A stretch of 31,187 bases of DNA from JACCTH01 sp036556085 (GTDB lineage: Bacteria; Actinomycetota; Acidimicrobiia; Spongiisociales; ZC4RG35). A model generated the notes under the pieces. That model was not told where the DNA came from and searched no databases. It was given only the letters and a program-made list of their open reading frames with translations. Positions 6,819 through 14,307 of the stretch are shown piece after piece. Each line of letters starts with the position of its first letter. Position 1 is the first letter of the stretch. The translations under genes and the position numbers were made by a program. The DNA lies in NCBI GenBank assembly GCA_036556085.1, contig DATBKE010000221.1, positions 1-31,187 of the forward strand, in the 5' to 3' direction.

Positions 6819-8332
6819 TGGATTCCGTCCGGGTCCTCGAGGCTCTCGGGCTCGGGGACCAGAACCCAGGTGTGTTCGCCGGCGAGTGGCTCCAAGGCAC
6901 GGACGGCACAATCGAAGTCCTGAACCCGGCAACTGGCGAGCGCATTGCCTCGGTGGGTCAGGCATCGCCCGAGGAGTACGAGAAGGCGGTCAACGCCGCG
7001 GTGGCAGCCTTCGAACGATGGAGGATGCTTCCTCCCCCCAAGCGGGGTGAGTACGTGCGCCAGATCGGTGATGCCCTCCGGACTCATAAAGAGGCACTGG
7101 GAACTCTCGTCTCTCTGGAGATGGGAAAGATCCGCGCCGAGGGCGAGGGCGAAGTTCAGGAGATGATCGACATCTGCGATTTCGCCGTCGGTCTCAGCCG
7201 CCAGCTTTACGGGCTGACGATGGCCTCGGAGCGGCCGCTGCACCGTATGTATGAGCAGTGGCATCCGCTGGGGCCGGTGGGGGTTATTACTGCCTTCAAT
7301 TTCCCGGTCGCGGTTTGGTCATGGAACGCCGCCATCGCCGCAGTCTGCGGGGACACTGTCCTTTGGAAGCCCTCCTCGGAGGTCCCGTTGTCGGCCGTAG
7401 CGGTGACGAAGATTTGCCAACAGGTGATGGCCGGCACCGGGTTCGAGGGTGTATTCGGTTTGGTGGTGGGGCGGGGGTCTGTGGTCGGTGACAGGATGCT
7501 CAGTGACGAGCGTTTGCCCTTGATTTCTGCCACGGGCTCAACCAAGGTCGGTCGCCGGGTGGCGACGGCGGTGGCCGATCGCTTTGGGAGGTCGATACTC
7601 GAACTCGGGGGCAACAACGCCATCATCGTGATGGACGACGCCAACCTCGAGCTGGCGGTAAGAGCGATCCTCTTTGCCGCAGTGGGCACCGCCGGCCAGC
7701 GCTGCACATCTCTACGACGGCTGATCGTGCATGAGGCCGTGGCTGACAAATTGGTCGATCGGCTGGTGGACGCTTACAAGCAAGTCCCGATCGGTGATCC
7801 CCTCGAAAACGGGACCTTGATGGGGCCACTCGTGACCCAGCAGGCGATCCGGGACATGATGTCTGCACTCGACAAGGCACAGGAGCAGGGCGGGACCGTC
7901 GTCACCGGTGGAGCCGTCCTCGATCGACCTGGAAATTTTGTCGAGCCCACGATCGTCCGCATCCCCGCCGAGGCTGAGATCGTTCAGGAGGAGACCTTCG
8001 CGCCGATCTTGTACGTGATCGAAGCTTCGGACCTCGACGAGGCGATCGCGATTCAGAATGGAGTCCGCCAAGGGCTCTCTTCCGCCATCTTCACCGATTC
8101 GCTCCGCTCGGCAGAGCGTTTCCTCTCGGCGGTCGGCTCCGATTGCGGTATCGCCAACGTCAACATCGGCACTTCGGGCGCTGAGATCGGTGGTGCCTTT
8201 GGGGGAGAGAAGGAGACCGGCGGAGGTCGCGAGGCGGGATCGGATTCCTGGAAGCTCTACATGCGCCGCCAAACGTCAACCATCAACTGGGGCGACGATC
8301 TTCCCCTCGCCCAAGGGATCTCCTTCGGCTAG
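6818..8332 (+). CDS. amaB: ALDH7-type aldehyde dehydrogenase (alpha-aminoadipate semialdehyde / piperideine-6-carboxylate dehydrogenase)
   Basis: The 504-residue protein matches the ALDH7/antiquitin family along its whole length. Characteristic segments include PKRGEYVRQIGDALR, EVQEMIDICDFAVGLSRQ, ITAFNFPVAVWSWNAAIA and the C-terminal GSDCGIANVNIGTSGAEIGG. The catalytic Cys is Cys296 (GTAGQRCTS) and the general base is Glu262 (LELGGNN). ALDH7 enzymes oxidise alpha-aminoadipate semialdehyde, which is in equilibrium with cyclic piperideine-6-carboxylate, to aminoadipate in lysine catabolism, using NAD(P)+. Some members also act on other aldehydes, so the symbol names the best-characterised bacterial role. 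The gene starts at ATG 6818, sharing one base with the ridA stop. The TAG at 8330-8332 is followed at once by the heptad repeat element. Confidence 0.93.
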   Translation: MDSVRVLEALGLGDQNPGVFAGEWLQGTDGTIEVLNPATGERIASVGQASPEEYEKAVNAAVAAFERWRMLPPPKRGEYVRQIGDALRTHKEALGTLVSLEMGKIRAEGEGEVQEMIDICDFAVGLSRQLYGLTMASERPLHRMYEQWHPLGPVGVITAFNFPVAVWSWNAAIAAVCGDTVLWKPSSEVPLSAVAVTKICQQVMAGTGFEGVFGLVVGRGSVVGDRMLSDERLPLISATGSTKVGRRVATAVADRFGRSILELGGNNAIIVMDDANLELAVRAILFAAVGTAGQRCTSLRRLIVHEAVADKLVDRLVDAYKQVPIGDPLENGTLMGPLVTQQAIRDMMSALDKAQEQGGTVVTGGAVLDRPGNFVEPTIVRIPAEAEIVQEETFAPILYVIEASDLDEAIAIQNGVRQGLSSAIFTDSLRSAERFLSAVGSDCGIANVNIGTSGAEIGGAFGGEKETGGGREAGSDSWKLYMRRQTSTINWGDDLPLAQGISFG

Positions 8333-8456
8333 GACAAAAGACGAAAGACCAAAGACAAGAGACCAAAGACGAAAGACCAAAGACGAAAGACCAAAGACAA
8401 GAGACAAGTCTTCCGTCTTCCGTCTTCTGTCTTAAGTCTTCTGTCTTCTGTCTTTG
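8333..8456. repeat. Heptanucleotide inverted-repeat element, copy 1
   Basis: Starting directly after the amaB stop, ten consecutive 7-nt units (8336-8405) follow the form NAAAGAC: GAAAGAC, CAAAGAC or AAGAGAC. After AA (8406-8407) come seven 7-nt units of opposite sense (8408-8456): GTCTTCC twice, GTCTTCT, GTCTTAA, GTCTTCT twice, GTCTTTG. The AAGAC and GTCTT cores can pair every seven bases, giving a long imperfect hairpin with arms of about 50 nt. It ends 2 nt before the glnR stop, so it fills the whole space between two convergent genes and could serve as a two-way transcription barrier. A second copy is at 29113-29215. Confidence 0.9.
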
Positions 8457-8458
8457 AT

Positions 8459-9088
8459 CTATCCGAAGCGGTAGCCGACCGATCTCACCGTCGTAATCCA
8501 AGAGGCCCGGTGTTCTCCCAGCTTGGCCCGAAGCCGCCGGACATGGACGTCGACGGTACGGGCGCCGCCGAAGTATTCATAGCCCCAGACCTTGGAAAGC
8601 AGTTGTTCCCGACTCCACACTCGGTGAGGATGCTCGACGAAGAAGCGGAGCAGCTCGTACTCCATATACGTGAGATCGATCGGAGCCGAATCAAGCGTGG
8701 CCTGATACGTGAGAACGTTGAGCTCGAGGTCCTTGAAATGGTGGATCTCATCGGTCCCCTCGGCCCGCGTCAGCCGATGAAGACGTAGTTCCAACTCGGC
8801 GGGTTGTACCGGGGCGAGAATGAAATCCCCGAGGCCGACGGCGCTCCCCAGCAGATCGACATGATCGGGTTCGGCGATCAGGAGCACCGGCAGGGGATTG
8901 GTGGTGACCAATCCCTCGATGGCTCGGAGCCGACGGCGCGGCTCGGAGCCCAGCTCCACCAGGAGGGCAGCGCTTTCTGGCGGGGGCTCGGCCACGATGT
9001 CGGCAATGGTTCGGTACTCAATCCGCGCCCGGGCCAACGCGTCGAGCAGTGACTCCGATAGATCCGGAGGAAAGACGGCGACCGCCAG
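8459..9088 (-). CDS. glnR: GlnR-like orphan OmpR-family nitrogen regulator
   Basis: The C-terminal half is an OmpR/PhoB winged-helix domain containing LSKVWGYEYFGGARTVDVHV and ending TTVRSVGYRF, almost the wording of actinobacterial GlnR. The N-terminal half has receiver-like strands but no phosphorylation chemistry. The acidic pair is missing (VAVFPPDLSE), the phospho-acceptor strand reads ALLVELG (Glu where Asp is expected), and the Thr and Lys positions are Ala and Ala/Pro. This fits GlnR, which acts as a phosphorylation-independent dimer controlling glnA, amtB and nitrogen genes. It lies directly downstream of glutamine synthetase. The start is unclear: CTG 9088, 4 nt after the glnA stop, fits the domain best and no ATG or GTG is close by. 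About 209 residues. Confidence 0.8.
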   Translation of the reverse strand: MAVAVFPPDLSESLLDALARARIEYRTIADIVAEPPPESAALLVELGSEPRRRLRAIEGLVTTNPLPVLLIAEPDHVDLLGSAVGLGDFILAPVQPAELELRLHRLTRAEGTDEIHHFKDLELNVLTYQATLDSAPIDLTYMEYELLRFFVEHPHRVWSREQLLSKVWGYEYFGGARTVDVHVRRLRAKLGEHRASWITTVRSVGYRFG

Positions 9089-9092
9089 ACCG

Positions 9093-10418
9093 TCAGAGAA
9101 CTGGGAGGTAGGTCTCGAGCTCGAAACGGGAGACGTGGTGCTGATAGCGGTCCCACTCCTTGCGCTTGTTGCGGAGGAACCAGGAGAAAACGTGCTCGCC
9201 GAGAGCCTCGGCCATGAGCTCGGAACGCTCCATGCGATCGAGGGCATCGGCCAGAGTCTCTGGCAGACGAGCGACGCCCGCCGCCGCTCGCTCGGAGGCG
9301 GTAAGTGCATGAACGTCGTCCTGCACTTCGGGGGGAAGCTCGTAGCCGTTTCGGATGCCTGCCATCCCGGCCGCCAGCACCGCTGACAGGGCCAGATAGG
9401 GATTGGCGGCGGCATCGGGGGAGCGGTACTCGACCCGCACGCTTGACGATTTCCCCTTCTTGGCCAGCGGCACCCGCACCAGGGCCGACTGGTTGTTGCG
9501 AGCCCACGAGATCCAGATCGGAGCATCGAATCCGGCTACCAGCCGCTTGTAGGAGTTGACCCACTGATTGGTGACGGCGGTGATCTCGGCGGCGTGAGTC
9601 AGAAGGCCGGCAACGAATTGCTGGCCGACCTTGGAGAGACCGTTGTCCGAGCCCGGTTCGAAAAAGGCGTTGCGGTCGCCTTCGAAGAGAGAGAGGTGAA
9701 GGTGCATTCCCGACCCGTCAAAGTCCTCCAGCGGTTTGGGCATGAAGGTGGCGTAGATGTCGTGCTCCATGGCCACTTCCTTCACAGTCAACCGGAAGGT
9801 CATGATGTTGTCGGCCATCGTCAAGGCATCCGTGTATCGCACGATGATCTCGTGCTGGCTTGGAGCTACTTCATGATGTGAGTGCTCCACCGGTATCCCC
9901 ATCAGCTCGAGCGCGTTGATGGTCTTGCGCCGATATTCCTGGGCATTGTCGAGCGGGGTGAGGTCGAAGTAGCCGCCACGGTCGAGGACCTGGGGCTCGG
10001 GGCCGGAGTCGCGGAAGTAGAAGAACTCGAGCTCGGGGGCCACGTAGAAGTTGAATCCCATATCGGCCGCGGTCTGGAGGTTGCGCTTCAGCACTCCCCG
10101 GGGATCTCCCTCAAAGGGTGCCCCGTCGGGGGTGACGATGTCACAGAACATTCGCGCCACCTGTTGGTCGGGACGCCAGGGAAGAATCTGGAAGGAAGCG
10201 GCATCGGGGCGAGCCAGCATGTCTGCCTCCTGCACCCGGGCGTACCCATCGATCGCCGAGCCGTCGAAAGTCATCCCTTCTTCGAAGGCCACCTCCAGCT
10301 CGGAGGGGCTAATCGAAACCGATTTCAGAAAGCCCTGGACGTCGGTGAACCAGAGGCGGATGAACCGGATGCCACGCTCTTCGACCGTCCGCAAGACGTA
10401 CTCGGCTTCTTTATTCAC
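9093..10418 (-). CDS. glnA: Glutamine synthetase, type I alpha
   Basis: The 441-residue enzyme condenses glutamate and ammonia with ATP. Family signatures are present in order: FDGSAIDGYARVQEADM, APELEFFYF, HHEVAPSQHEI, GSGMHLHLS, NSYKRLVAGFDAP, NQSALVRVP and EYRSPDAAANPYLA. Length and sequence match the short alpha form known from Bacillus. The adenylylation motif of the beta form is absent: at the position of its Tyr the sequence is DDVHAL. Arg in GYARVQEAD matches the Bacillus residue involved in feedback control, so regulation by feedback and by the adjacent GlnR is likely (inference). GTG 10418 has no Shine-Dalgarno; TAGACT on the minus strand (10426-10431) lies 7 nt upstream and may give a leaderless message. 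corA ends 19 nt upstream. Confidence 0.95.
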   Translation of the reverse strand: MNKEAEYVLRTVEERGIRFIRLWFTDVQGFLKSVSISPSELEVAFEEGMTFDGSAIDGYARVQEADMLARPDAASFQILPWRPDQQVARMFCDIVTPDGAPFEGDPRGVLKRNLQTAADMGFNFYVAPELEFFYFRDSGPEPQVLDRGGYFDLTPLDNAQEYRRKTINALELMGIPVEHSHHEVAPSQHEIIVRYTDALTMADNIMTFRLTVKEVAMEHDIYATFMPKPLEDFDGSGMHLHLSLFEGDRNAFFEPGSDNGLSKVGQQFVAGLLTHAAEITAVTNQWVNSYKRLVAGFDAPIWISWARNNQSALVRVPLAKKGKSSSVRVEYRSPDAAANPYLALSAVLAAGMAGIRNGYELPPEVQDDVHALTASERAAAGVARLPETLADALDRMERSELMAEALGEHVFSWFLRNKRKEWDRYQHHVSRFELETYLPVL

Positions 10419-10437
10419 CCGAGCGAGTCTATTTGGC

Positions 10438-11409
10438 CTAGAGCCAGCCGCTCTTCTTGAACCGCCGGTAGAGGACGATGCACGCCACCAACATCAGGGC
10501 CAGCACCGCCGGATAAGCCCAGGACTCGTCGATCTCGGGCATATGGGTGAAGTTCATCCCCCAGATCCCGGCCAGCATTGTCGGCACCGCCGCGATCGCA
10601 ACCCACGCCGAGATCTTCCTCATGTCATTGTTCTGGCGAACGCTGACCTGGGTGAGATTGGCCTCGAGGATCGACGTGAGAAGGTCGTGGTAGGTCCCGA
10701 TCCGCTCCACGACCTTCACTAGATGGTCGTGGACATCGGCGAAGTACTCCTTCAGATCGGGGTGAATGGCCGGGAACCGACCCCGGCTGAGACGGGCGAG
10801 CGGTTCCTCCAGCGGGGCAGTGGCGGATAGGAACTGATTGACCTCGCGCTTCAATTTGTAGATGCGCTCGGTCGGCGTCGTCGACGAGTCGGAGAAAATG
10901 GTGCTCTCCAACTCGCGGATGTCGGTGTCGAGTCCATCGATCACCTCCCCATAGTCGTCGACCACCCGGTCGAGGATGGCTAACAGAACGGCGCTCGGGC
11001 CCAGGGTCAGCTCATCGGGGTCAGACTCGAGGTGCTTGCGGACTTCGACCAGCCGCGAAGCCTCGCCGTGTCTGACCGCAACCACGAATCGTCGGTCGAC
11101 AAAAAGCAGGATCTCGCCCAGCTCGATCACCTCCACCGGATCGACATAGCGGGCCGGCTTCAAAACCACGAAGAGCGTGTCGTCATAGACATCGAGCTTG
11201 GGACGTTGATGGGCGTGGATGGCGTCCTCCACCGCCAGCTCGTGCAGACCAAACTCCTCCCGCACCGATTCGAACTCCTCCTCGGTGGGCTCGTGGAGGC
11301 CGATCCAACAGAAGGTCTCGCCTCCCTCGCATTGCTCGAGCGATTTCTCGAGAGTGAAGGTCTCCACCCGGCGCTTGCCATCGGTATAAAGGGCGGCGTC
11401 GACGATCAC
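10438..11409 (-). CDS. corA: CorA-family magnesium/divalent cation transporter
   Basis: The 323-residue protein has a long cytoplasmic N-terminal alpha/beta domain with a coiled-coil helix. Two C-terminal membrane helices follow (about residues 262-283 and 296-314). The pore signature GMN is in GIWGMNFTHMPE, directly after the first helix, followed by the acidic periplasmic loop. CorA proteins form pentameric Mg2+ (also Co2+/Ni2+) channels in the inner membrane. The C-terminal basic tail (RRFKKSGWL) is typical. Translation starts at GTG 11409. Two palindromes lie just upstream (11415-11426 and 11435-11449) and could bind regulators. It is followed closely by glnA; a shared transcript is plausible since glutamine synthetase needs Mg2+, but that link is speculative. 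Confidence 0.93.
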   Translation of the reverse strand: MIVDAALYTDGKRRVETFTLEKSLEQCEGGETFCWIGLHEPTEEEFESVREEFGLHELAVEDAIHAHQRPKLDVYDDTLFVVLKPARYVDPVEVIELGEILLFVDRRFVVAVRHGEASRLVEVRKHLESDPDELTLGPSAVLLAILDRVVDDYGEVIDGLDTDIRELESTIFSDSSTTPTERIYKLKREVNQFLSATAPLEEPLARLSRGRFPAIHPDLKEYFADVHDHLVKVVERIGTYHDLLTSILEANLTQVSVRQNNDMRKISAWVAIAAVPTMLAGIWGMNFTHMPEIDESWAYPAVLALMLVACIVLYRRFKKSGWL

Positions 11410-11414
11410 CGCCT

Positions 11415-11449
11415 AAAGGTACCTTTTGTTTTTGCGAACCCAGGGTTCG
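11415..11449. promoter_or_regulatory. Two palindromes upstream of corA
   Basis: AAAGGTACCTTT (11415-11426) is a perfect 12-bp palindrome starting 6 nt upstream of the corA GTG. CGAACCC-A-GGGTTCG (11435-11449) is a 15-nt palindrome with one central base. Both sit in the 81-nt gap between tetR and corA. Their shape suits dimeric DNA-binding proteins, and a 5-bp RNA hairpin is also possible. Neither is followed by a T-run on the minus strand, so they do not look like a tetR terminator. Confidence 0.4.
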
Positions 11450-11490
11450 GAGGGCTGCTGTACCTATCTGCCAGCCCACAAACCCGAGGG

Positions 11491-12093
11491 CTAGCTGGCC
11501 GCGAAGCCCTGACGCAAGAACAGTCGGAGGTTCTCGGTTACCTCCCGAAGTCGCTCCGGGGCGGCGATGACCGACCGGGCCGCCGACATCGTCACGTCAT
11601 GGATCAAGCGCCCGGCGAGGTCGGGTGCGATCGGTCGAAAAGTCCCGGCCTTGACCGCCTCGAGGTAAAGACCGACGAGTGAGGCCGAGAGATCCGTGTG
11701 CGCCATACGAATGCGATCCTGGGCGTTGGCGCCGAGCCGGGGAACCTCCCGGTGCAGGATCAGACCCAGGACCGGATCAGTGGCGACGAACTCCACTGTC
11801 ATTTCGGCCATGCGAAGCAGGCGCTGGTCCGGCGACCCCCCAGGTTCGGTTTGCGATGTCAGTCCCGCGATCACGTCCGGCAACTCTTCTTCTACTAAGG
11901 AGGCGATCAGGTCGTCTCGATCGCGGAAGTATTCGTAGAGGGTGGTCCGCCCGATCCCGGCGACCGCGGCCAGTTCGGCGAGGTCGAGGTCGGCGGTGCC
12001 GCTTTCCCGAATCAGATCGCGAGCGGCCTCGAGTATCTGACGGCGGGTCAATGCCTTGTGCTCGGGGATCGAGGAAGCCCGAATGCGTGGCAT
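11491..12093 (-). CDS. TetR/AcrR-family transcriptional regulator
   Basis: The 200-residue protein has an N-terminal helix-turn-helix domain at about residues 14-62: LTRRQILEAARDLIRESGTADLDLAELAAVAGIGRTTLYEYF with the canonical tail FRDRDDLI. A ligand-binding helical domain follows, ending LRLFLRQGF. The family mostly represses neighbouring genes and is released by a small ligand; neither target nor ligand can be read here. It is divergent from ppk across 118 nt that contain inverted repeats (12123-12133 and 12134-12150), so it may control itself and ppk. It is also 81 nt upstream of, and in line with, corA. Confidence 0.92.
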   Translation of the reverse strand: MPRIRASSIPEHKALTRRQILEAARDLIRESGTADLDLAELAAVAGIGRTTLYEYFRDRDDLIASLVEEELPDVIAGLTSQTEPGGSPDQRLLRMAEMTVEFVATDPVLGLILHREVPRLGANAQDRIRMAHTDLSASLVGLYLEAVKAGTFRPIAPDLAGRLIHDVTMSAARSVIAAPERLREVTENLRLFLRQGFAAS

Positions 12094-12122
12094 CAGCCCA
12101 GGCTACTTTTCGTCGTCTCTAA

Positions 12123-12150
12123 GGCCGTTGGCCCCAGGAGCGGGACCTGG
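12123..12150. promoter_or_regulatory. Inverted repeats in the tetR-ppk divergent region, candidate operator
   Basis: GGCC-GTT-GGCC (12123-12133) and CCAGG-AGCGGGA-CCTGG (12134-12150) lie side by side between the divergent tetR (start 12093) and ppk (start 12212). TetR proteins bind short palindromes in such positions, so these are the obvious operator candidates. In GC-rich DNA, palindromes of 4-5 bp arms also arise by chance, hence the low score. Confidence 0.3.
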
Positions 12151-12211
12151 CGGCTGTTCAGCTGGCAAAGACGCGAGACGATGCATAGCTAACTAGTGCC
12201 AAAATGGATGA

Positions 12212-14275
12212 ATGACGGACAAAGGCTCCGCTGACCGCTTCTTCAACCGGGAGCTCTCCTGGCTGGAGTTCAACTCGCGGGTGCTCGCCTTGGCCGAGAA
12301 CACCCAGCTGCCGGTGCTGGAAAGGTCTCGCTTTCTGGCGATTTGGGCCTCGAACCTCGACGAGTTCTTCCAGGTCAGGGTCTCGGGCTTGCAGGGACAG
12401 GTGGCCCGCGGGGTGCGGGTGCCATCCCCCGACGGACGCCAGCCAGCCGAGGTCTTGGCGGCGGTGAGTGAGGCGGCGCACCAGCAGTACGAGAGAGCGG
12501 CCAAGGCCTTCATTACCGACGTCGCCCCTCGCCTCGCCGCCGCTGGCATCGGCTTTTCGGACTACTCGGGTCTCGACGACGAGGACCGCCAGTACATGGA
12601 CGTCCAGTTCCGGGAGCGGGTCTACCCGGTGGTGACCCCGCTCGCGGTCGATCCCTCCCATCCCTTCCCCTACATCTCCAACCTTTCGCTCAATCTGGCC
12701 GTGGTGGTTCGAAACCCCGAGACCCACGTGACTCGTTTCGCCCGCGTCAAGGTGCCTCCGATCCTTCCCCGGTTTGTGGTTCTTCCGGACGGCGAGCGCT
12801 TCGTGCCCCTCGAGCAAGTCATCGCCGCGCATCTCGGCGAGCTCTTTCCCGGGATGGAGATCGTCGCCCATCACGCCTTTCGGGTGACCCGCAACTCCGA
12901 CATCGAAATCGACCAAGAAGACGACGACGTTGGCGACCTGCTTCTGACCATCGAGAGCGAGCTGACCCGACGTCGCTTTGGAGCCGTGGCCCGGCTCGAA
13001 GTGGCCCCCGATCTCCCCGATGACATCCTCGATTTGCTCCTGCGGGAGATGGGAGCGAAGCCCGAGGACGTTTACCGGGTGGACGGGCCCCTCGATCTGG
13101 GCGGGCTAGCCGCTCTCGCCAACCTCAATCACCCCGATCTCAAATACGAGGCCTACACCCCGGTGGTTCCCGCCCGTCTGGCACCAATCGAAGGTGTTCT
13201 CCCCGACATCTTTGCTGTCATCAAGGAAGGTGACCTCCTGGTCCATCACCCCTATGACTCGTTCACCAATTCCACCGAGGCATTCCTTCACCAAGCCGCG
13301 CGCGACCCGAAAGTATTGGCGATCAAGCAAACGCTCTATCGGACCAGTCGCGACAGCCCGATCATGGGCTCTCTGATTCACGCCGCCAACGAAGGAAAAC
13401 AGGTGGTCGTATTGGTGGAGCTTCAAGCCCGTTTCGACGAGGAACGCAATATCGAATGGGCGCAGCGGCTGGAAGACGTGGGAGTGCACGTTGTCTACGG
13501 CGTGGCCGGTCTCAAGACCCACACCAAGATTTCGCTGGTGGTGCGCGATGAGGGCGAGGCCATCACCCGCTATGCCCACATCGGCACCGGAAACTACAAC
13601 GAAACGACCGCCCGGATTTACGAGGACGTCGGTCTCTTCACCACCGATCCAGCCATCGGAGCCGACCTCTCCGATCTCTTCAACTTCCTCACCGGCTACT
13701 CGCGGCAGCGGAACTATCGAAGGATGGCAGTGGCACCAGACGGACTCCGCAGTCGGCTGCTGGAACTGATCGAAGCGGAGACCGCTGCCGGACGGGACGG
13801 AGTCATCACCTTGAAGATGAATTCACTCGTCGATCCCGGGATGATCGAAGCTCTTTATGCCGCCTCGGAGGCCGGCGTCCGAATCGACCTCATCGTGCGC
13901 GGGATATGTTGTCTGGTCCCCGGCGTTCCGGGGATGTCCTCCAATATCGGGGTGCGCTCGATCGTGGGTCGCTATCTCGAGCATTCCCGGATTTATCGCT
14001 TTGGCTCCCGCCACCGCGAGAGGACCTACTTGATCGGCTCCGCCGATCTAATGCCGCGCAACCTCGATCACCGGGTCGAAGCGTTGGTTCCGGTTGATGA
14101 TCCGAGCCTGCAGTTCCGAATCGATGAGATCCTTGAGGTCCTGTTGGCCGATGACGAATTGGCCTGGTCGCTCAATCCCGACGGGCAATGGGAGCGCGTG
14201 CCAGACGAACTCGGAATCAATTCCCACGCCACACTGCAGGGTCTGGCTCACGCCCGCTCCCGGGCCCTGGTCTAG
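12212..14275 (+). CDS. ppk1: Polyphosphate kinase 1
   Basis: The 687-residue enzyme reversibly polymerises the gamma-phosphate of ATP into polyphosphate. The N-terminal segment FFNRELSWLEFNSRVL and ASNLDEFFQVRV are diagnostic. The catalytic histidines of the two phospholipase-D-like domains are His437 (LKTHTKIS) and His591 (LEHSRIYRFG), at nearly the same numbers as in the E. coli enzyme. The PPK motif HIGTGNYNETTARIYEDVGLFT and the C-terminal LIGSADLMPRNLDHRVE are complete. It precedes the pst-pho operon in the same orientation, linking phosphate storage with uptake. No clear Shine-Dalgarno is seen before ATG 12212. A 22-bp palindrome spans its stop codon. Confidence 0.96.
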   Translation: MTDKGSADRFFNRELSWLEFNSRVLALAENTQLPVLERSRFLAIWASNLDEFFQVRVSGLQGQVARGVRVPSPDGRQPAEVLAAVSEAAHQQYERAAKAFITDVAPRLAAAGIGFSDYSGLDDEDRQYMDVQFRERVYPVVTPLAVDPSHPFPYISNLSLNLAVVVRNPETHVTRFARVKVPPILPRFVVLPDGERFVPLEQVIAAHLGELFPGMEIVAHHAFRVTRNSDIEIDQEDDDVGDLLLTIESELTRRRFGAVARLEVAPDLPDDILDLLLREMGAKPEDVYRVDGPLDLGGLAALANLNHPDLKYEAYTPVVPARLAPIEGVLPDIFAVIKEGDLLVHHPYDSFTNSTEAFLHQAARDPKVLAIKQTLYRTSRDSPIMGSLIHAANEGKQVVVLVELQARFDEERNIEWAQRLEDVGVHVVYGVAGLKTHTKISLVVRDEGEAITRYAHIGTGNYNETTARIYEDVGLFTTDPAIGADLSDLFNFLTGYSRQRNYRRMAVAPDGLRSRLLELIEAETAAGRDGVITLKMNSLVDPGMIEALYAASEAGVRIDLIVRGICCLVPGVPGMSSNIGVRSIVGRYLEHSRIYRFGSRHRERTYLIGSADLMPRNLDHRVEALVPVDDPSLQFRIDEILEVLLADDELAWSLNPDGQWERVPDELGINSHATLQGLAHARSRALV

Positions 14276-14284
14276 ACCAGGGCC
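14263..14284. terminator. 22-bp perfect palindrome across the ppk stop codon
   Basis: GGCCCTGGTC (14263-14272), TA, and GACCAGGGCC (14275-14284) form a perfect palindrome, and the TAG stop (14273-14275) is at its centre. In RNA it would make a very stable GC-rich hairpin. There is no T-run after it, so factor-independent termination is uncertain. It may protect the 3' end, aid Rho-type termination, or separate ppk from the pst promoter 24 nt further on. Confidence 0.55.
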
Positions 14285-14307
14285 GAGATCTTCCTCGACC
14301 TGGAAAG

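Noticed and set aside
8333..8456. Possible CRISPR array
   Set aside because: Units are 7 nt with no spacers, and orientation reverses midway; no cas genes are nearby.
8283..8501. Open frames on both strands running through the first heptad repeat (Lys/Arg/Asp-rich on +, Ser/Leu/Phe-rich on -)
   Set aside because: A 7-nt repeat cycles through all frames and produces 7-residue peptide repeats; the frames also borrow real gene ends. Not coding.
9089..9526. Upstream extension of the glnR frame through glnA
   Set aside because: The extra residues are an out-of-frame reading of glutamine synthetase; receiver homology begins near 9088.
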